From Fodinibius salsisoli (GTDB lineage Bacteria > Bacteroidota > Rhodothermia > Balneolales > Balneolaceae), in contig NZ_JAGGJA010000012.1 of NCBI RefSeq assembly GCF_026229185.1, positions 49,531-113,530 on the forward strand: a stretch of DNA of 64,000 bases, given 5' to 3'. Below the pieces are notes generated by a model. The model had not been told where the DNA came from and made no database searches. It was given only the letters and a program-made list of their open reading frames with translations. This document shows, in pieces, positions 51,456-60,626 of this stretch. The position numbers and the translations under genes are program-made. The stretch's first letter is position 1; each line of letters opens with the position of its first letter.

Positions 51456-54071
51456 ATGGAGGGTAATTTCTCAAGCAAAGTTCGAGATGTCATCCAATTC
51501 AGCCGCGAAGAAGCGCTGCGATTAGGTCATGATTATATCGGCACAGAGCATCTAATATTAGGAATTGTACGTCTGGGCGAAGGCGTTGCGGTTAAAATTC
51601 TCAAAAACTTGAATTGTGATCTTTTCAAGCTAAAGAAAACTGTAGAAGATACGGTTCGGGGTACCGGTGGTTCGGTGAAAGTTGGCAACATCCCGCTTAC
51701 CAAGCAGGCCGAAAAAGTACTTCGAATTACGTACCTGGAAGCGAAACTATACAAAAGTGATACTATTGGCACGGAGCATCTGCTGCTTTCCCTTTTGCGC
51801 GATGATGAAAATATCGCCGCTCAAATATTGCAGCAATTCAATGTGTCGTACGATGCCGTTCGCGAAGAACTGGATCTTATTATATCAGGAAAATCCCCGG
51901 ATGAAGACCGTCAGGATTCACGCTCGGTTTCTGCCAGCCTTTCCTCTTCATCTAAAGGCTCAAAATCATCCGGAAGCTCACGAGAAAAGAAAATGGAAAA
52001 ATCAAAAACACCGGTACTCGATAACTTCGGACGCGATCTTACCCAAATGTCCGAAGAAGGTAAACTCGATCCTATCATCGGTCGGGAAAAAGAAATTGAA
52101 CGTGTTGCCCAGGTCCTTAGCCGACGTAAAAAGAATAACCCTGTTTTAATCGGTGAGCCTGGAGTAGGTAAAACAGCAATCGCCGAAGGACTGGCATCGC
52201 GCATTGTAGAGCGCAAGGTATCACGCGTCCTTTATGACAAGCGGGTCATTGCTCTGGATCTTGCAGCCCTGGTTGCAGGCACAAAATATCGCGGGCAGTT
52301 TGAAGAACGTATGAAAGCCGTCATGGGCGAGCTCGAGAAAACAGAGAACGTCATTCTGTTTATCGACGAGTTACATACTATTGTAGGCGCTGGTGGTGCC
52401 AGTGGCTCATTAGATGCCTCCAACATGTTGAAACCGGCCCTGGCTCGTGGCGAAGTTCAAGCCATTGGGGCAACCACGCTCAACGAGTATCGCCAGCATA
52501 TTGAAAAGGATGGCGCCCTGGAACGTCGGTTCCAAAAAATTATGGTTGATCCCACTACGCCGGAAGAAACCACTGAAATCCTTACTCAAATAAAGGATAA
52601 ATACGAGAAACACCACAGCGTTGCCTATTCCGACGACGCAATCGAAGCTTGCGTTAAACTTACGGATCGCTATGTGACGGATCATTTTCTGCCGGATAAG
52701 GCTATTGACGCACTGGATGAAGCTGGTGCGCGTGTTCATCTCTCGAACATTCACGTTCCTCAGCATATCATTGATCTCGAAGAAGAGATTGAAGAGACCA
52801 GCAAAGAGAAGAATGGAATGGTCAAAAAACAGCGCTTCGAAGAGGCCGCCCGACTTCGTGATAAGGAGAAGCGCCTGACCGAAGAGCTGGAGCAAGAACA
52901 GAAGAAATGGGAAAAGGAATCCGAAGAAATTATCTACGACGTTGAGGAAGATGATGTAGCCCAGGTTGTAGGTATGATGAGCGGCGTTCCAGTCAGCAAA
53001 ATTAACCAGAGCGAAAGCAAGAAGCTGGTTAAGATGCAGGAAGAACTTTCCAAACAGATTATTGGCCAAAACGAAGCTATTGTCAAACTGACAAAAGCCA
53101 TCAAACGTACCCGCGCCGGACTTAAAGATCCCACGCGACCGATTGGTTCATTTATTTTTCTGGGTCCAACAGGTGTTGGTAAAACGGAAATGGCCAAAGT
53201 GCTCGCAGAATATCTTTTCGACAAAGAAGATGCCCTTATCCGCATCGACATGAGTGAGTATATGGAGAAATTCTCCGTTTCACGACTGGTTGGTGCACCT
53301 CCGGGCTATGTTGGCTACGAAGAAGGTGGTATGCTTACCGAAAAAGTTCGACGCAAACCATACAGCGTCGTACTGCTGGATGAAATAGAGAAAGCCCACC
53401 CCGATGTCTTCAACATTCTGTTGCAGGTATTGGATGATGGAATCCTTACGGACAGCCTTGGACGAAAGGTCGATTTCCGTAACACCATCATCATCATGAC
53501 TTCCAATATTGGTGCCCGCGATATTCGAAATCTTGGCCAGGGTATTGGCTTTGGGTCAGGAGACAGTAACCTGGATTATGAAAAGATGAAGTCCACAATT
53601 CAGGATGCTCTCAAAAAGGTCTTCAATCCTGAGTTTCTCAATCGTATTGACGATGTCATCACCTTCCGTGCACTGGAAAAAGAAGACATCTTCCAAATCA
53701 TCGACTTGCTGTCTGACGACCTTTTCGAGCGTATCAGAGAGCTTGGATATGAGATTGAAGTGACGCAGGGAGCAAAAGACTTCCTCAGCGACAAAGGCTT
53801 TGACCAGAAATATGGGGCGCGTCCATTGAAACGAGCCATCCAGAAATATGTGGAAGAACCACTGGCAGAGGATCTCCTTGAAGCAGATCATCCGGAAGGA
53901 TCAAGTATTAAAATCAAGATGAACAAGTCGCGCGATGGTCTTGTTTTTGATTGGTCTGAAGCTGATGGAGACGAAAGCAGTGATGAATCCACCACGGATA
54001 AAGAAACCAAAAATAAGAGCGGTGATAGCTCTTCTGAAAATGAAGAGTCTGCCTCTGAGGCGAAAGCCTAA
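51456..54071 (+). CDS. clpC: Clp protease ATP-binding subunit ClpC
   Basis: The 871-residue HSP100 protein has two Clp-N repeats (about 1-145), then a Ser-rich linker. AAA-1 has GEPGVGKT (~233) and [20 protein letters not shown]-type coiled segment ([21 protein letters not shown], ~450-470) separates it from AAA-2, which has GPTGVGKT (~570) and [12 protein letters not shown]. The UVR motif distinguishes ClpC from ClpA/ClpB. It unfolds substrates for ClpP. The C-terminal 40 residues are acidic and Ser/Thr-rich. Transcription ends at a strong terminator; no mcsB/ctsR genes adjoin, unlike Firmicutes. Confidence 0.96.
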   Translation: MEGNFSSKVRDVIQFSREEALRLGHDYIGTEHLILGIVRLGEGVAVKILKNLNCDLFKLKKTVEDTVRGTGGSVKVGNIPLTKQAEKVLRITYLEAKLYKSDTIGTEHLLLSLLRDDENIAAQILQQFNVSYDAVREELDLIISGKSPDEDRQDSRSVSASLSSSSKGSKSSGSSREKKMEKSKTPVLDNFGRDLTQMSEEGKLDPIIGREKEIERVAQVLSRRKKNNPVLIGEPGVGKTAIAEGLASRIVERKVSRVLYDKRVIALDLAALVAGTKYRGQFEERMKAVMGELEKTENVILFIDELHTIVGAGGASGSLDASNMLKPALARGEVQAIGATTLNEYRQHIEKDGALERRFQKIMVDPTTPEETTEILTQIKDKYEKHHSVAYSDDAIEACVKLTDRYVTDHFLPDKAIDALDEAGARVHLSNIHVPQHIIDLEEEIEETSKEKNGMVKKQRFEEAARLRDKEKRLTEELEQEQKKWEKESEEIIYDVEEDDVAQVVGMMSGVPVSKINQSESKKLVKMQEELSKQIIGQNEAIVKLTKAIKRTRAGLKDPTRPIGSFIFLGPTGVGKTEMAKVLAEYLFDKEDALIRIDMSEYMEKFSVSRLVGAPPGYVGYEEGGMLTEKVRRKPYSVVLLDEIEKAHPDVFNILLQVLDDGILTDSLGRKVDFRNTIIIMTSNIGARDIRNLGQGIGFGSGDSNLDYEKMKSTIQDALKKVFNPEFLNRIDDVITFRALEKEDIFQIIDLLSDDLFERIRELGYEIEVTQGAKDFLSDKGFDQKYGARPLKRAIQKYVEEPLAEDLLEADHPEGSSIKIKMNKSRDGLVFDWSEADGDESSDESTTDKETKNKSGDSSSENEESASEAKA

Positions 54072-54107
54072 AGGTTAACCACTGTAACTTATTAAAACTC
54101 CTTATAC

Positions 54108-54135
54108 AAAAGGCCTCCAACCGGAGGCCTTTTTT
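54108..54135 (+). terminator. Rho-independent terminator of clpC
   Basis: An 11-bp perfect stem (AAAAGGCCTCC with GGAGGCCTTTT), loop AACC, with a run of six T, 36 bases beyond the stop. Confidence 0.95.
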
Positions 54136-54215
54136 GTTACTCTATAATCTTAATAACGCACTCTCTTCAAATACATCCGATACTGCGTTACGTTTTGTGG
54201 ATTATTTCTGAACTG

Positions 54216-55343
54216 TTAAAAGGCAACATCAATAATCAGTTCCTTGTTACTTCCGTTAAACTGATACTTGTTGGTGGAAAGCCGCTCAAAGCTAAGGGTA
54301 AAGGCCTCATTAAATCCCAATGCCCCTGAATAACCTTCACTGACAATGTCTCTTTTTTCTAAGTCTATGGCTTTAACCTGTACATCATTTAAGATCCCGG
54401 AGGCCGAAGAGTAATCACCACTAAGCAGAACAATCATCTGGTCGGCTGGAAAATAGTCGGCTGACAAAACGGCTTCTCGCAGGCTGGCCCTTCCCAGACG
54501 TTCGCCATTGAGAGTATTATACACCCCTACCCTCTTATTAGAATAAACAGTGATATGTTTTCCATCTGCTGCCAAGTTAGCTCCCAATACAGGCTCTTCA
54601 ATGGTGAAAGTATTGATTTCATTTCCATACTTATCCAGGATAATTACCTCGTCGCTGGTCCCTTCAGCAGCTGTTACAACCGTTATTAAATTACCATCAT
54701 CGGCTACCCCTAAATCTTTAATATAGCGACTGTCAGACTGAAAAATTCGTTGGAACTCATCATCAGCCTTCAGCAATTCTGCTTTGGATCCTAAGCCGTT
54801 TTTCAGCTTAATTTTAGGCGTATATACAACGACGGTCTGGCGGTCGGTACTCATTGCCACTTCCGAGATCGTCTCTCCCTGCTGGCTACCACTTCCGCTT
54901 GAGATGTTAGTCCCCTTATTGCCAAGCCCATCGTGCCAAATAAAATTCATAATATTATCCCGAAGCAAAAGATGCCCCGAACTCACTGGATACACCGCCA
55001 AAGAGGGGTCATTGGGATTGACCGATATGGAAGCGTAACTATTCAGCGTATCTCCAAGGGGCGTAAATAACGTTATTTGGGCTTTGCCATCGGAGTAGCC
55101 TAATAAACTAAGCACAGAGCGGTCCTGGGAAACTCCAAAAGCAAAATATTGCGATACCCTTTTCCCCGAATTTAAAAAATGCAGACTATTACCATCCAGC
55201 TTTATCTTAGCCCCTCCTTCCATAGTAAATTCGGAAGGTTCATTTGTAGATGTAGCGGGTGTTGGTGCAATTGTTAATGATTGTCCCCACACCATGGCAG
55301 GTAAGAGCATCAAAAATATCAATGAAAACAGAGTACGAATCAT
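54216..55343 (-). CDS. Secreted beta-propeller-like protein (unknown function)
   Basis: The 375-residue product from ATG 55343 has a signal peptide (LFSLIFLMLLPAMVWGQ). The mature part has repeated strand-turn units in WD40/quinoprotein style: SQDRSVLSLLGYSDGKAQITLF, VADDGNLITVVTAAEG, AADGKHITVYSNKRVGVYNTLNG, LSGDYSSASGILNDVQVKAIDLEK. I find no catalytic motif and no family name. It may be periplasmic or secreted. The frame reaches 55421, but upstream residues lack a signal. It stands alone: a terminator precedes it on the other strand and the glycosyltransferase is divergent. Confidence 0.72.
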   Translation of the reverse strand: MIRTLFSLIFLMLLPAMVWGQSLTIAPTPATSTNEPSEFTMEGGAKIKLDGNSLHFLNSGKRVSQYFAFGVSQDRSVLSLLGYSDGKAQITLFTPLGDTLNSYASISVNPNDPSLAVYPVSSGHLLLRDNIMNFIWHDGLGNKGTNISSGSGSQQGETISEVAMSTDRQTVVVYTPKIKLKNGLGSKAELLKADDEFQRIFQSDSRYIKDLGVADDGNLITVVTAAEGTSDEVIILDKYGNEINTFTIEEPVLGANLAADGKHITVYSNKRVGVYNTLNGERLGRASLREAVLSADYFPADQMIVLLSGDYSSASGILNDVQVKAIDLEKRDIVSEGYSGALGFNEAFTLSFERLSTNKYQFNGSNKELIIDVAF

Positions 55344-55480
55344 AATTGAAACAACTGAAGCATTAAGAATTAGCAAATTTAAGAACGTAATTTTTAGGCA
55401 AACTTGCAGGCCTGTATCCAAGTCACAATTCTATCATTTTATTTGTAGATTTGGCCTACTTTTAACTTAGTATTGAATGC

Positions 55481-56440
55481 ATGTTTTTTTCGGTTATCAT
55501 ACCCGTTTACAATCGCCCCCAGGAAGTAGATGAACTCCTGGAAAGCCTGAACAGACAGTCCTACAAAAATTTTGAAACGTTAATTATTGAAGATGGTTCC
55601 GAAAAGCGATGTAAAAATATTGTAGAAAAATATACCGACCAGTTAGACATACAATATTATTATAAGGAGAATTCGGGACAGGGTTTTAGCCGGAATTATG
55701 GATTTACACGAGCCGGGGGGGACTATTTCATCGTTTTTGACTCTGATTGCATCATTCCCCCTCATTATTTTGAAACCGTCAATCAATACCTTGAGGAACA
55801 TTCGGTGGATGCCTTTGGCGGGCCTGATCGGGCGCATCAAGCTTTTACCCCCACTCAGAAGGCCATCAGCTATGCCATGACCTCTCCCCTCACCACAGGC
55901 GGAATTCGTGGGAATAAGCGGCATGCCGGCACCTTTCATCCCAGAAGTTTTAATATGGGCATTTCGCGGCAGGTATTTGAAGAAACCGGCGGGTATCGTA
56001 TCACCCGGATGGGCGAAGACATTGAGTTTAGCATTCGTATTATCAACAGCGGATTTAAAACCGCACTCATTGAAGACGCATTCGTATACCACAAGCGGCG
56101 CACCAGTTTAAAACAGTTCTATAATCAACTGCACTTTTTTGGGCGGGCTCGTATTAATATTAGCCGTTTTTATCCCTCCGAAATTAAAATAGTCCACCTG
56201 CTTCCGGCACTATTTACCATTGGATTCTTTGTCTTTATAACGCTTCCCTTGTGGAATTTATCTCTGTTTAAGCTTTTTCTTTATCCCTTTTTCTTTACCT
56301 GCGCACTACTCTTTACACATGCTACCTATAAAAATAAAAGTATATCCATTGGTGCCCTTAGTGTTTTGGCCTCATTCATTCAGCTTACGGCCTATGGACA
56401 CGGATTTTTGCAGGAATGGTGGGCTAAACTAAAAGAATAA
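55481..56440 (+). CDS. Family 2 glycosyltransferase, membrane-anchored
   Basis: The 319-residue GT-A fold enzyme starts directly at the nucleotide-binding strand (FFSVIIPVYNRPQEVDELLESL). It has the metal-binding FDSDCIIPPHYFE (DxD-type) and an acceptor/catalytic region ending GGYRITRMGEDIEFSIRI (ED motif). Two or three C-terminal hydrophobic helices (ALFTIGFFVFITLPLW; FFFTCALLFTHATY) anchor it in the membrane. It probably adds a sugar to an envelope polysaccharide or lipid carrier; donor and acceptor are unknown. A TAGATTTG -7-like word lies at 55446-55453. Confidence 0.9.
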   Translation: MFFSVIIPVYNRPQEVDELLESLNRQSYKNFETLIIEDGSEKRCKNIVEKYTDQLDIQYYYKENSGQGFSRNYGFTRAGGDYFIVFDSDCIIPPHYFETVNQYLEEHSVDAFGGPDRAHQAFTPTQKAISYAMTSPLTTGGIRGNKRHAGTFHPRSFNMGISRQVFEETGGYRITRMGEDIEFSIRIINSGFKTALIEDAFVYHKRRTSLKQFYNQLHFFGRARINISRFYPSEIKIVHLLPALFTIGFFVFITLPLWNLSLFKLFLYPFFFTCALLFTHATYKNKSISIGALSVLASFIQLTAYGHGFLQEWWAKLKE

Positions 56441-56459
56441 AAATCATTTGGTTTTGAAA

Positions 56460-56490
56460 TTGATTTCAGACCAGAAGACCCTTATATTTG
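56460..56490 (+). promoter_or_regulatory. Promoter of the tRNA cluster (-33/-7 type)
   Basis: TTG (56460-56462), 20 bases, TATATTTG (56483-56490), an exact TAnnTTTG match 21 bases before tRNA-Pro. Confidence 0.75.
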
Positions 56491-56511
56491 ACTTCTTTCT
56501 GAAAGGAAATT

Positions 56512-56585
56512 CGGGGAGTAGCGCAGTCCGGTAGCGCATTCGCTTTGGGAGCGAAGGGTCGCAGGTTCAAATCCTGTCTCCCCGA
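56512..56585 (+). tRNA. tRNA-Pro (UGG)
   Basis: A 74-base cloverleaf: acceptor CGGGGAG pairs with CTCCCCG, anticodon loop CTTTGGG-type with TGG, T-loop GTTCAAATC, discriminator A. The CCA end is not encoded (CAT follows). First of six clustered tRNA genes. Confidence 0.95.
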
Positions 56586-56692
56586 CATTAAGGAATGATG
56601 AATTACGATTATTGAAACTTATTTAGATACGGGCAATAATCACCATTCAATCCCAACAGTATTAGGAGGGGTTACATTCTAAATTCCGACAG

Positions 56693-56766
56693 GCGCCCGT
56701 AGCTCAACTGGATAGAGCAACGGCCTTCTAAGCCGTAGGTTACAGGTTCGACTCCTGTCGGGCGTA
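56693..56766 (+). tRNA. tRNA-Arg (UCU)
   Basis: A 74-base cloverleaf: GCGCCCG pairs with CGGGCGT (first pair G-U), D-loop AACTGGA, anticodon stem ACGGC/GCCGT with loop CTTCTAA, T-loop GTTCGACTC. CCA is not encoded. The 107-base spacer before it has no gene. Confidence 0.95.
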
Positions 56767-56784
56767 CTCAGATTGTTGTTTTAA

Positions 56785-56855
56785 GGCGACATGGCCGAGT
56801 GGTTAGGCAGAGGTCTGCAAAACCTCCTACGGCGGTTCGAATCCGCCTGTCGCCT
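56785..56855 (+). tRNA. tRNA-Cys (GCA)
   Basis: A 71-base cloverleaf: GGCGACA pairs with TGTCGCC, anticodon loop CTGCAAA between GAGGT and ACCTC, discriminator T as usual for tRNA-Cys. CCA is not encoded. Confidence 0.95.
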
Positions 56856-56883
56856 CTGTTATTTTATATATTGATTCTATTAT

Positions 56884-56956
56884 GCCGCGTTCGTCTAGGG
56901 GTTTAGGACGCCGCCCTTTCACGGCGGTAACACGGGTTCGAATCCCGTACGCGGTA
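56884..56956 (+). tRNA. tRNA-Glu (UUC), copy 1
   Basis: A 73-base cloverleaf: GCCGCGT with ACGCGGT, anticodon stem CCGCC/GGCGG with loop CTTTCAC. Identical to copy 2 at 57149-57221. CCA is not encoded (CTC follows the discriminator A). Confidence 0.95.
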
Positions 56957-56965
56957 CTCTTCGAT

Positions 56966-57040
56966 GGAGCCTGTAGCTCAGTTGGTTAGAGCGCCAGGTT
57001 GTGGCCCTGGAGGCCGTGGGTTCAAATCCCATCAGGCTCC
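56966..57040 (+). tRNA. tRNA-His (GUG)
   Basis: The encoded extra 5' G (56966) pairs with discriminator C73, as required by histidyl-tRNA synthetase. Acceptor GGAGCCTG pairs with CAGGCTCC. The anticodon loop is TTGTGGC between CCAGG and CCTGG. A CCA follows directly in the DNA (57041-57043). Confidence 0.95.
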
Positions 57041-57148
57041 CCATTTTTCGAAAATGTTTGTAATAAAGGATAAATTAACGTATCCTTGCACTTCATTTTT
57101 CAGCTTTGCTGAACGACCGTTCGGTGAAGCTTTTTTACTGGATTAAAT

Positions 57149-57221
57149 GCCGCGTTCGTCTAGGGGTTTAGGACGCCGCCCTTTCACGGCGGTAACACGG
57201 GTTCGAATCCCGTACGCGGTA
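57149..57221 (+). tRNA. tRNA-Glu (UUC), copy 2
   Basis: A 73-base gene identical to copy 1. Here the discriminator A is followed in the DNA by CCA (57222-57224), unlike copy 1. It is the last gene of the cluster, followed by a terminator. Confidence 0.95.
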
Positions 57222-57227
57222 CCATCT

Positions 57228-57263
57228 AAAGCCTTGATAAAGCTAATTTATCAAGGCTTTTTT
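57228..57263 (+). terminator. Terminator of the tRNA cluster
   Basis: A 14-bp perfect stem (AAAGCCTTGATAAA with TTTATCAAGGCTTT), five-base loop, then further T, seven bases beyond tRNA-Glu copy 2. Confidence 0.93.
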
Positions 57264-57448
57264 ATTTGTAGGTATTACTCAATAATCAGCTTAATCATAC
57301 CTTTGGTAAATATAGCTCTGGGACGCCCCTCATATTAAATTCTCCCTATTTCATTGAGCTGTAGCTGAGGCCTAACTTTTCCAGCTATTGGGATTGGGAA
57401 AAGGGATCCAGCAAACTATATACTGCCAGCAATTACTGAATCTCCCCC

Positions 57449-58219
57449 TCACTCATACAGCTTCTGGTTTGGCGTATTCGAAAGGTCTATGAACAGTTGC
57501 GCAATGGCATCCGTCGTCGCATCCAGGAAGGCTTCCCCTTTCTCGGGGGTTGATTGGGATGGATCTCCAACGCCCGTATCTTCGGTTACCTCGGTCCACT
57601 TACGCTGTGTTTGGGTCCACTGCTCATTCAGTCCCTGCACGGCAAAAGAGCGGGCCCTTCCATCACCGGCTTCGGATAAGGGCAACACCAAATCCGGAAG
57701 AATATGCATCATAGCGCTGGTCTCCAGTTCCCCGGCATGGTCACCCGGTTCATCAAAAAACTGATCCGCATCTGCTGCCTGGTACCAGTTAAGTGCACAA
57801 GAAAAGACCTCCGGATAGTCGACGTTAAGGGTACGCAGCATCTGCTTGAAGTTATTGCCGCCATGCCCGTTTAAGATTACAAGCTTTGATATTTGCTGTC
57901 GGTTAAGGACATCCGCAATGTCATTAAGCACCGCCAACTGGGTAGATGGATTCATATTAAGGCAAAGTTTTACATCCAGCTGACCCGTATTTACCCCAAA
58001 AGGAACCGTAGGCAGTACAATGACTTGAGCCTCCTCTTCCCAGGCTTTGCGAGCTGCCTCTGCCGCCACATAATCGCACTGCATCACATCCGTGGCATAG
58101 GGCAAGTGATAGTTATGAGCCTCGATCGCTCCCCATGGAAGTACCGCTAGATTATAATTTTGGTCTTTAACCGTTTTCCAATTCGTTTCGGCAAGAATAT
58201 ACGGACGTGGTGATCCCAT
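57449..58219 (-). CDS. Creatininase-family metal-dependent amidohydrolase
   Basis: The 256-residue cytoplasmic hydrolase of the creatininase/ArfB/MftE superfamily has the binuclear metal ligands in VLPWGAIEAHNYHLPYATD (Glu, His, Asp), LNGHGGNNFK and DHAGELETSAMMH. This fold includes creatinine amidohydrolase and enzymes of riboflavin-type and mycofactocin pathways. The substrate cannot be told from the sequence. It is flanked by the tRNA terminator on one side and the SGNH hydrolase, on the same strand, 171 bases upstream on the other. Confidence 0.92.
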   Translation of the reverse strand: MGSPRPYILAETNWKTVKDQNYNLAVLPWGAIEAHNYHLPYATDVMQCDYVAAEAARKAWEEEAQVIVLPTVPFGVNTGQLDVKLCLNMNPSTQLAVLNDIADVLNRQQISKLVILNGHGGNNFKQMLRTLNVDYPEVFSCALNWYQAADADQFFDEPGDHAGELETSAMMHILPDLVLPLSEAGDGRARSFAVQGLNEQWTQTQRKWTEVTEDTGVGDPSQSTPEKGEAFLDATTDAIAQLFIDLSNTPNQKLYE

Positions 58220-58339
58220 CTTAGTTCATAAATTTAGTTGGAGTGAATTATTAAGGTGCAGGAGATTTTGCAAAACTTAACTGGTCATTTTTAATTTAGT
58301 TCAGCATCTATATTTAAGTTGCTAACAAATATTTATAAG

Positions 58340-58363
58340 ATTCTGAAACGAGTTCAGAATGAC
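58340..58363 (-). repeat. Dispersed 24-bp intergenic repeat, copy B
   Basis: Exact reverse complement of 20948-20971. It lies in the 171-base gap between the SGNH hydrolase and creatininase-family genes and is preceded by a run typical of intergenic DNA. Confidence 0.75.
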
Positions 58364-58390
58364 AAGAAGGAGGCCTCGATACAGTGAGAA

Positions 58391-59077
58391 TCAATCCAGA
58401 TATTGCTCAACGGCTGACTTCCAAACCAGGTATCCCTGACCGTTTAGATGAAGGCCATCTTCGGTGTAGTCAGGATTTAGTTTATCATCCTGCACACTCA
58501 TCTCATCAAAAAGGTTGATGTAGACGGCTCCTTTTTCTTCAGCCAGCTGCTGTAACTGTCGGTTGGCTTCTTTGATATCTGAAGTCTCATCCGTATGGGA
58601 AGGAAACTGTGTGAAGTCGTCATTGACCGGCAAAATACTCTGAATATAAATTTCAGTCTCCGGCGAGGCTTCCCTGATCCGATTAACAATTTCTTTATAG
58701 TTGGAGAGCACATCATCAACCGAACGGTCGCGGGCAAAATCGTTCACCCCAATCATAATAAACACCTTAGCCGGCTTCGATTCAGTCACCTCATCCAGGC
58801 GATACAGTACGCCATCAGTAATATCCCCTGAAATACCACGATTCTTCATCCTGTGGTTGCCGAATAGTTCGGCCCACTGATTACCATCGGTGATACTGTC
58901 GCCCAGCCAGATAATCTCATTGCTCGCATTTGGCAAGGCTTCAAACAGGCCTTTTTTATGATAGTAATAGGCTCCAAAATCCGGTTTTTCTTCCGTTTCT
59001 TGAGCCCAACTATTTTGGGCCGGAAGTATTAATACCGACAATAAAAATATGGAAAGAAAATATTGAAAAAACTTCAT
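58391..59077 (-). CDS. Secreted SGNH/GDSL hydrolase
   Basis: The 228-residue protein has a signal peptide (FFQYFLSIFLLSVLILPAQNSWAQ). It carries the four SGNH blocks: the nucleophile Ser in IIWLGDSITDG, Gly in NRGISGDITDG, Asn in FIMIGVNDFARD, and the Asp/His pair in TEDGLHLNGQGYLVW. Members are esterases, lipases or deacetylases; the group with GNHRMKNRGISGD often deacetylates sugars or acts on platelet-activating-factor-like lipids. The exact substrate is unknown. It is likely periplasmic. Confidence 0.92.
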   Translation of the reverse strand: MKFFQYFLSIFLLSVLILPAQNSWAQETEEKPDFGAYYYHKKGLFEALPNASNEIIWLGDSITDGNQWAELFGNHRMKNRGISGDITDGVLYRLDEVTESKPAKVFIMIGVNDFARDRSVDDVLSNYKEIVNRIREASPETEIYIQSILPVNDDFTQFPSHTDETSDIKEANRQLQQLAEEKGAVYINLFDEMSVQDDKLNPDYTEDGLHLNGQGYLVWKSAVEQYLD

Positions 59078-59399
59078 AGCATATAAAATATAATTAACTG
59101 TTGATACGAATATAAAAGTTTATCTTACAAATGCTACCCTGTATTGAGCCTGTTCGCGGGAATATATGCCCGTGCCAACTTCATTCCCCCCCAAACGCTA
59201 GTAGTTGTTTGAATATCTTACCTTAATCCTCGGTGCTATACCAAATGAGCCTGACTGTTTTTACCCATCCCTCTTGTTCTCCCTTCCCTAATAGTTTAAG
59301 GAAGGGAGAGACTCCTAATCAAAGCACAAAACTTGACAAATTTTGGAGGAAACTGTGGAGGTACAAGTGTTTATTTTTTCATAAAGTCTCCAGTTATCC

Positions 59400-59544
59400 C
59401 CGGCTTAAGAATTCTGAGTGGAGAACGAAAGGTGAAATCAGAGTATTTCGTACCGGTCCGTTTATTAAAAGCAGCAGTAAGTGTGATGGACCATCGAAAT
59501 ACTCTCGCCGCACGTTCGGAACCGATTTCAGAATTCTCAGCCGG
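59400..59544. repeat. Imperfect long inverted repeat
   Basis: Outer arms CCGGCT..AAGAATTCTGA (from 59400) and TCAGAATTCTCAGCCGG (to 59544) pair with few mismatches. Inside, AGAGTATTTCG (59440-59450) pairs perfectly with CGAAATACTCT (59495-59505), and GGTCC/GGACC pairs further in. The whole 145-base unit could fold into a long cruciform or RNA hairpin. Confidence 0.65.
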
Positions 59545-59556
59545 CGACGTTTTTGG

Positions 59557-59588
59557 GTTCCGTTTTTGTGTCGTTTCAAAAATGGAAC
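59557..59588. repeat. Hairpin adjoining the long inverted repeat
   Basis: GTTCCGTTTTTG and CAAAAATGGAAC pair at 11 of 12 positions around an eight-base loop, 12 bases beyond the 145-base inverted repeat. Confidence 0.6.
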
Positions 59589-59733
59589 AGTAAATATACA
59601 AACAAAAGGTACTCTATCACATGAATCTGGCTGGACGGGCTGGAAGCCCATCCTACAAGTAAACCGTACCCCAGCACTGCTAAATGCGCAAATACTATTG
59701 TTCTGCTTTAGTTGCAGCTGGATATAAACCAGA

Positions 59734-60558
59734 TTACGTCTTTCTGGCCAAAGCGTAAATCCCCGTTCCCTTTTGATTGGTATCGTGGAGGTCCAGCTTC
59801 ATTAACACAAGCCCTATAGGCAAGGTAAAAATATAATAGATAGCCATAAGCGGGAGCGCCCAGAGCCTGATCTTCGTCATCCAGAGCATGGGGTATTTAA
59901 TCAACAGCTCCCAGGCCAGATGTCCCTTCGATCCATAGGTATAGGCGATATCAACGGGAGTAAATCCTGCGGCTTCTAATTTGCCGCGGATATCATCCTT
60001 TGAATAACCAATGCGGGCGTGTTCATCTACAAAAGAGTCATCGTCTCCGGCATCCTCTTCGGAGTAGATGGAGGGCGAATGCATCAGGAAATAGCCGCCA
60101 GGGCGCAATGATTGATGAACATTTCCCATCACCCGACGGTCTTCTTCAATATGCTCGAGTACGTCGATACAGATGGCAAAGTCGTACGTTTCTCTTTCAT
60201 CAAAAGTGAGTAAATCCATCTGCTGGAATTGGACCCGCCCCGCCTTTACCTCTTCCTCAAAATACGCTCGGGAGTCAGCCAGGTAGTCCTCCTTTACATC
60301 CACTGCTTTGAGCCTCACATTGGGGAACTCGTTTAACACAAAGCGATCATATTGGCCAAAGCCCGAACCGGCATCCAGCAACTTCCAAGGCCCCTTCTGA
60401 TCTATTTCACCACCATATTCCCGAAGGATGTTACGTACATACCAGCTCCGGAGAAAAAAGAGGTCGAGTAATTTATAAAAAACAGTCCGCAATATTGGAC
60501 TGCTGCGGATGATATTAGCAAACCGGTCTTTTACCGGATCATAAGCAATACGACTCAT
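59734..60558 (-). CDS. Class I SAM-dependent methyltransferase
   Basis: The 274-residue protein has the SAM loop LLDAGSGFGQYDRFV (~60), acidic strand end KAVDVKED, and motif IV FAICIDVLEHIEED, then LRPGGYFLMHSPS. The C-terminal ~60 residues hold one or two hydrophobic segments (LRLWALPLMAIYYIFTLPIGLVLM), so it may be membrane-associated. That would fit a lipid or quinone-type substrate. Target unknown. Nearby envelope glycosyltransferases make a polysaccharide or lipid-modifying role possible. Confidence 0.88.
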   Translation of the reverse strand: MSRIAYDPVKDRFANIIRSSPILRTVFYKLLDLFFLRSWYVRNILREYGGEIDQKGPWKLLDAGSGFGQYDRFVLNEFPNVRLKAVDVKEDYLADSRAYFEEEVKAGRVQFQQMDLLTFDERETYDFAICIDVLEHIEEDRRVMGNVHQSLRPGGYFLMHSPSIYSEEDAGDDDSFVDEHARIGYSKDDIRGKLEAAGFTPVDIAYTYGSKGHLAWELLIKYPMLWMTKIRLWALPLMAIYYIFTLPIGLVLMKLDLHDTNQKGTGIYALARKT

Positions 60559-60626
60559 CTATCTAAAAACTTTTTCCTATTTAAAATCAGTGTTTCTTGC
60601 CTAAGCCAGGATAATATAACTCTTCA

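Larger units (their letters stand above)
59078..59733. other. 656-base gene-free region with two inverted-repeat elements
   Basis: ORFs in several frames cross here (notably 59233-59727) but have no coding character, ribosome site or domain. The region instead holds a CTCCCTTCC/GGAAGGGAG hairpin (about 59279-59309) and the inverted repeats listed separately (59400-59544 and 59557-59588). No promoter consensus was found. Confidence 0.65.

Noticed and set aside
56964..57338. Two ORFs (56964-57146 and 57147-57338)
   Set aside because: They are the tRNA-His and tRNA-Glu genes read as protein; the tRNA folds explain the sequence.
59233..59727. 164-codon plus-strand ORF and several overlapping frames in the same gap
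   Set aside because: No domain, ribosome site or biased codon use; the region is explained by inverted repeats, which keep several frames open at once.
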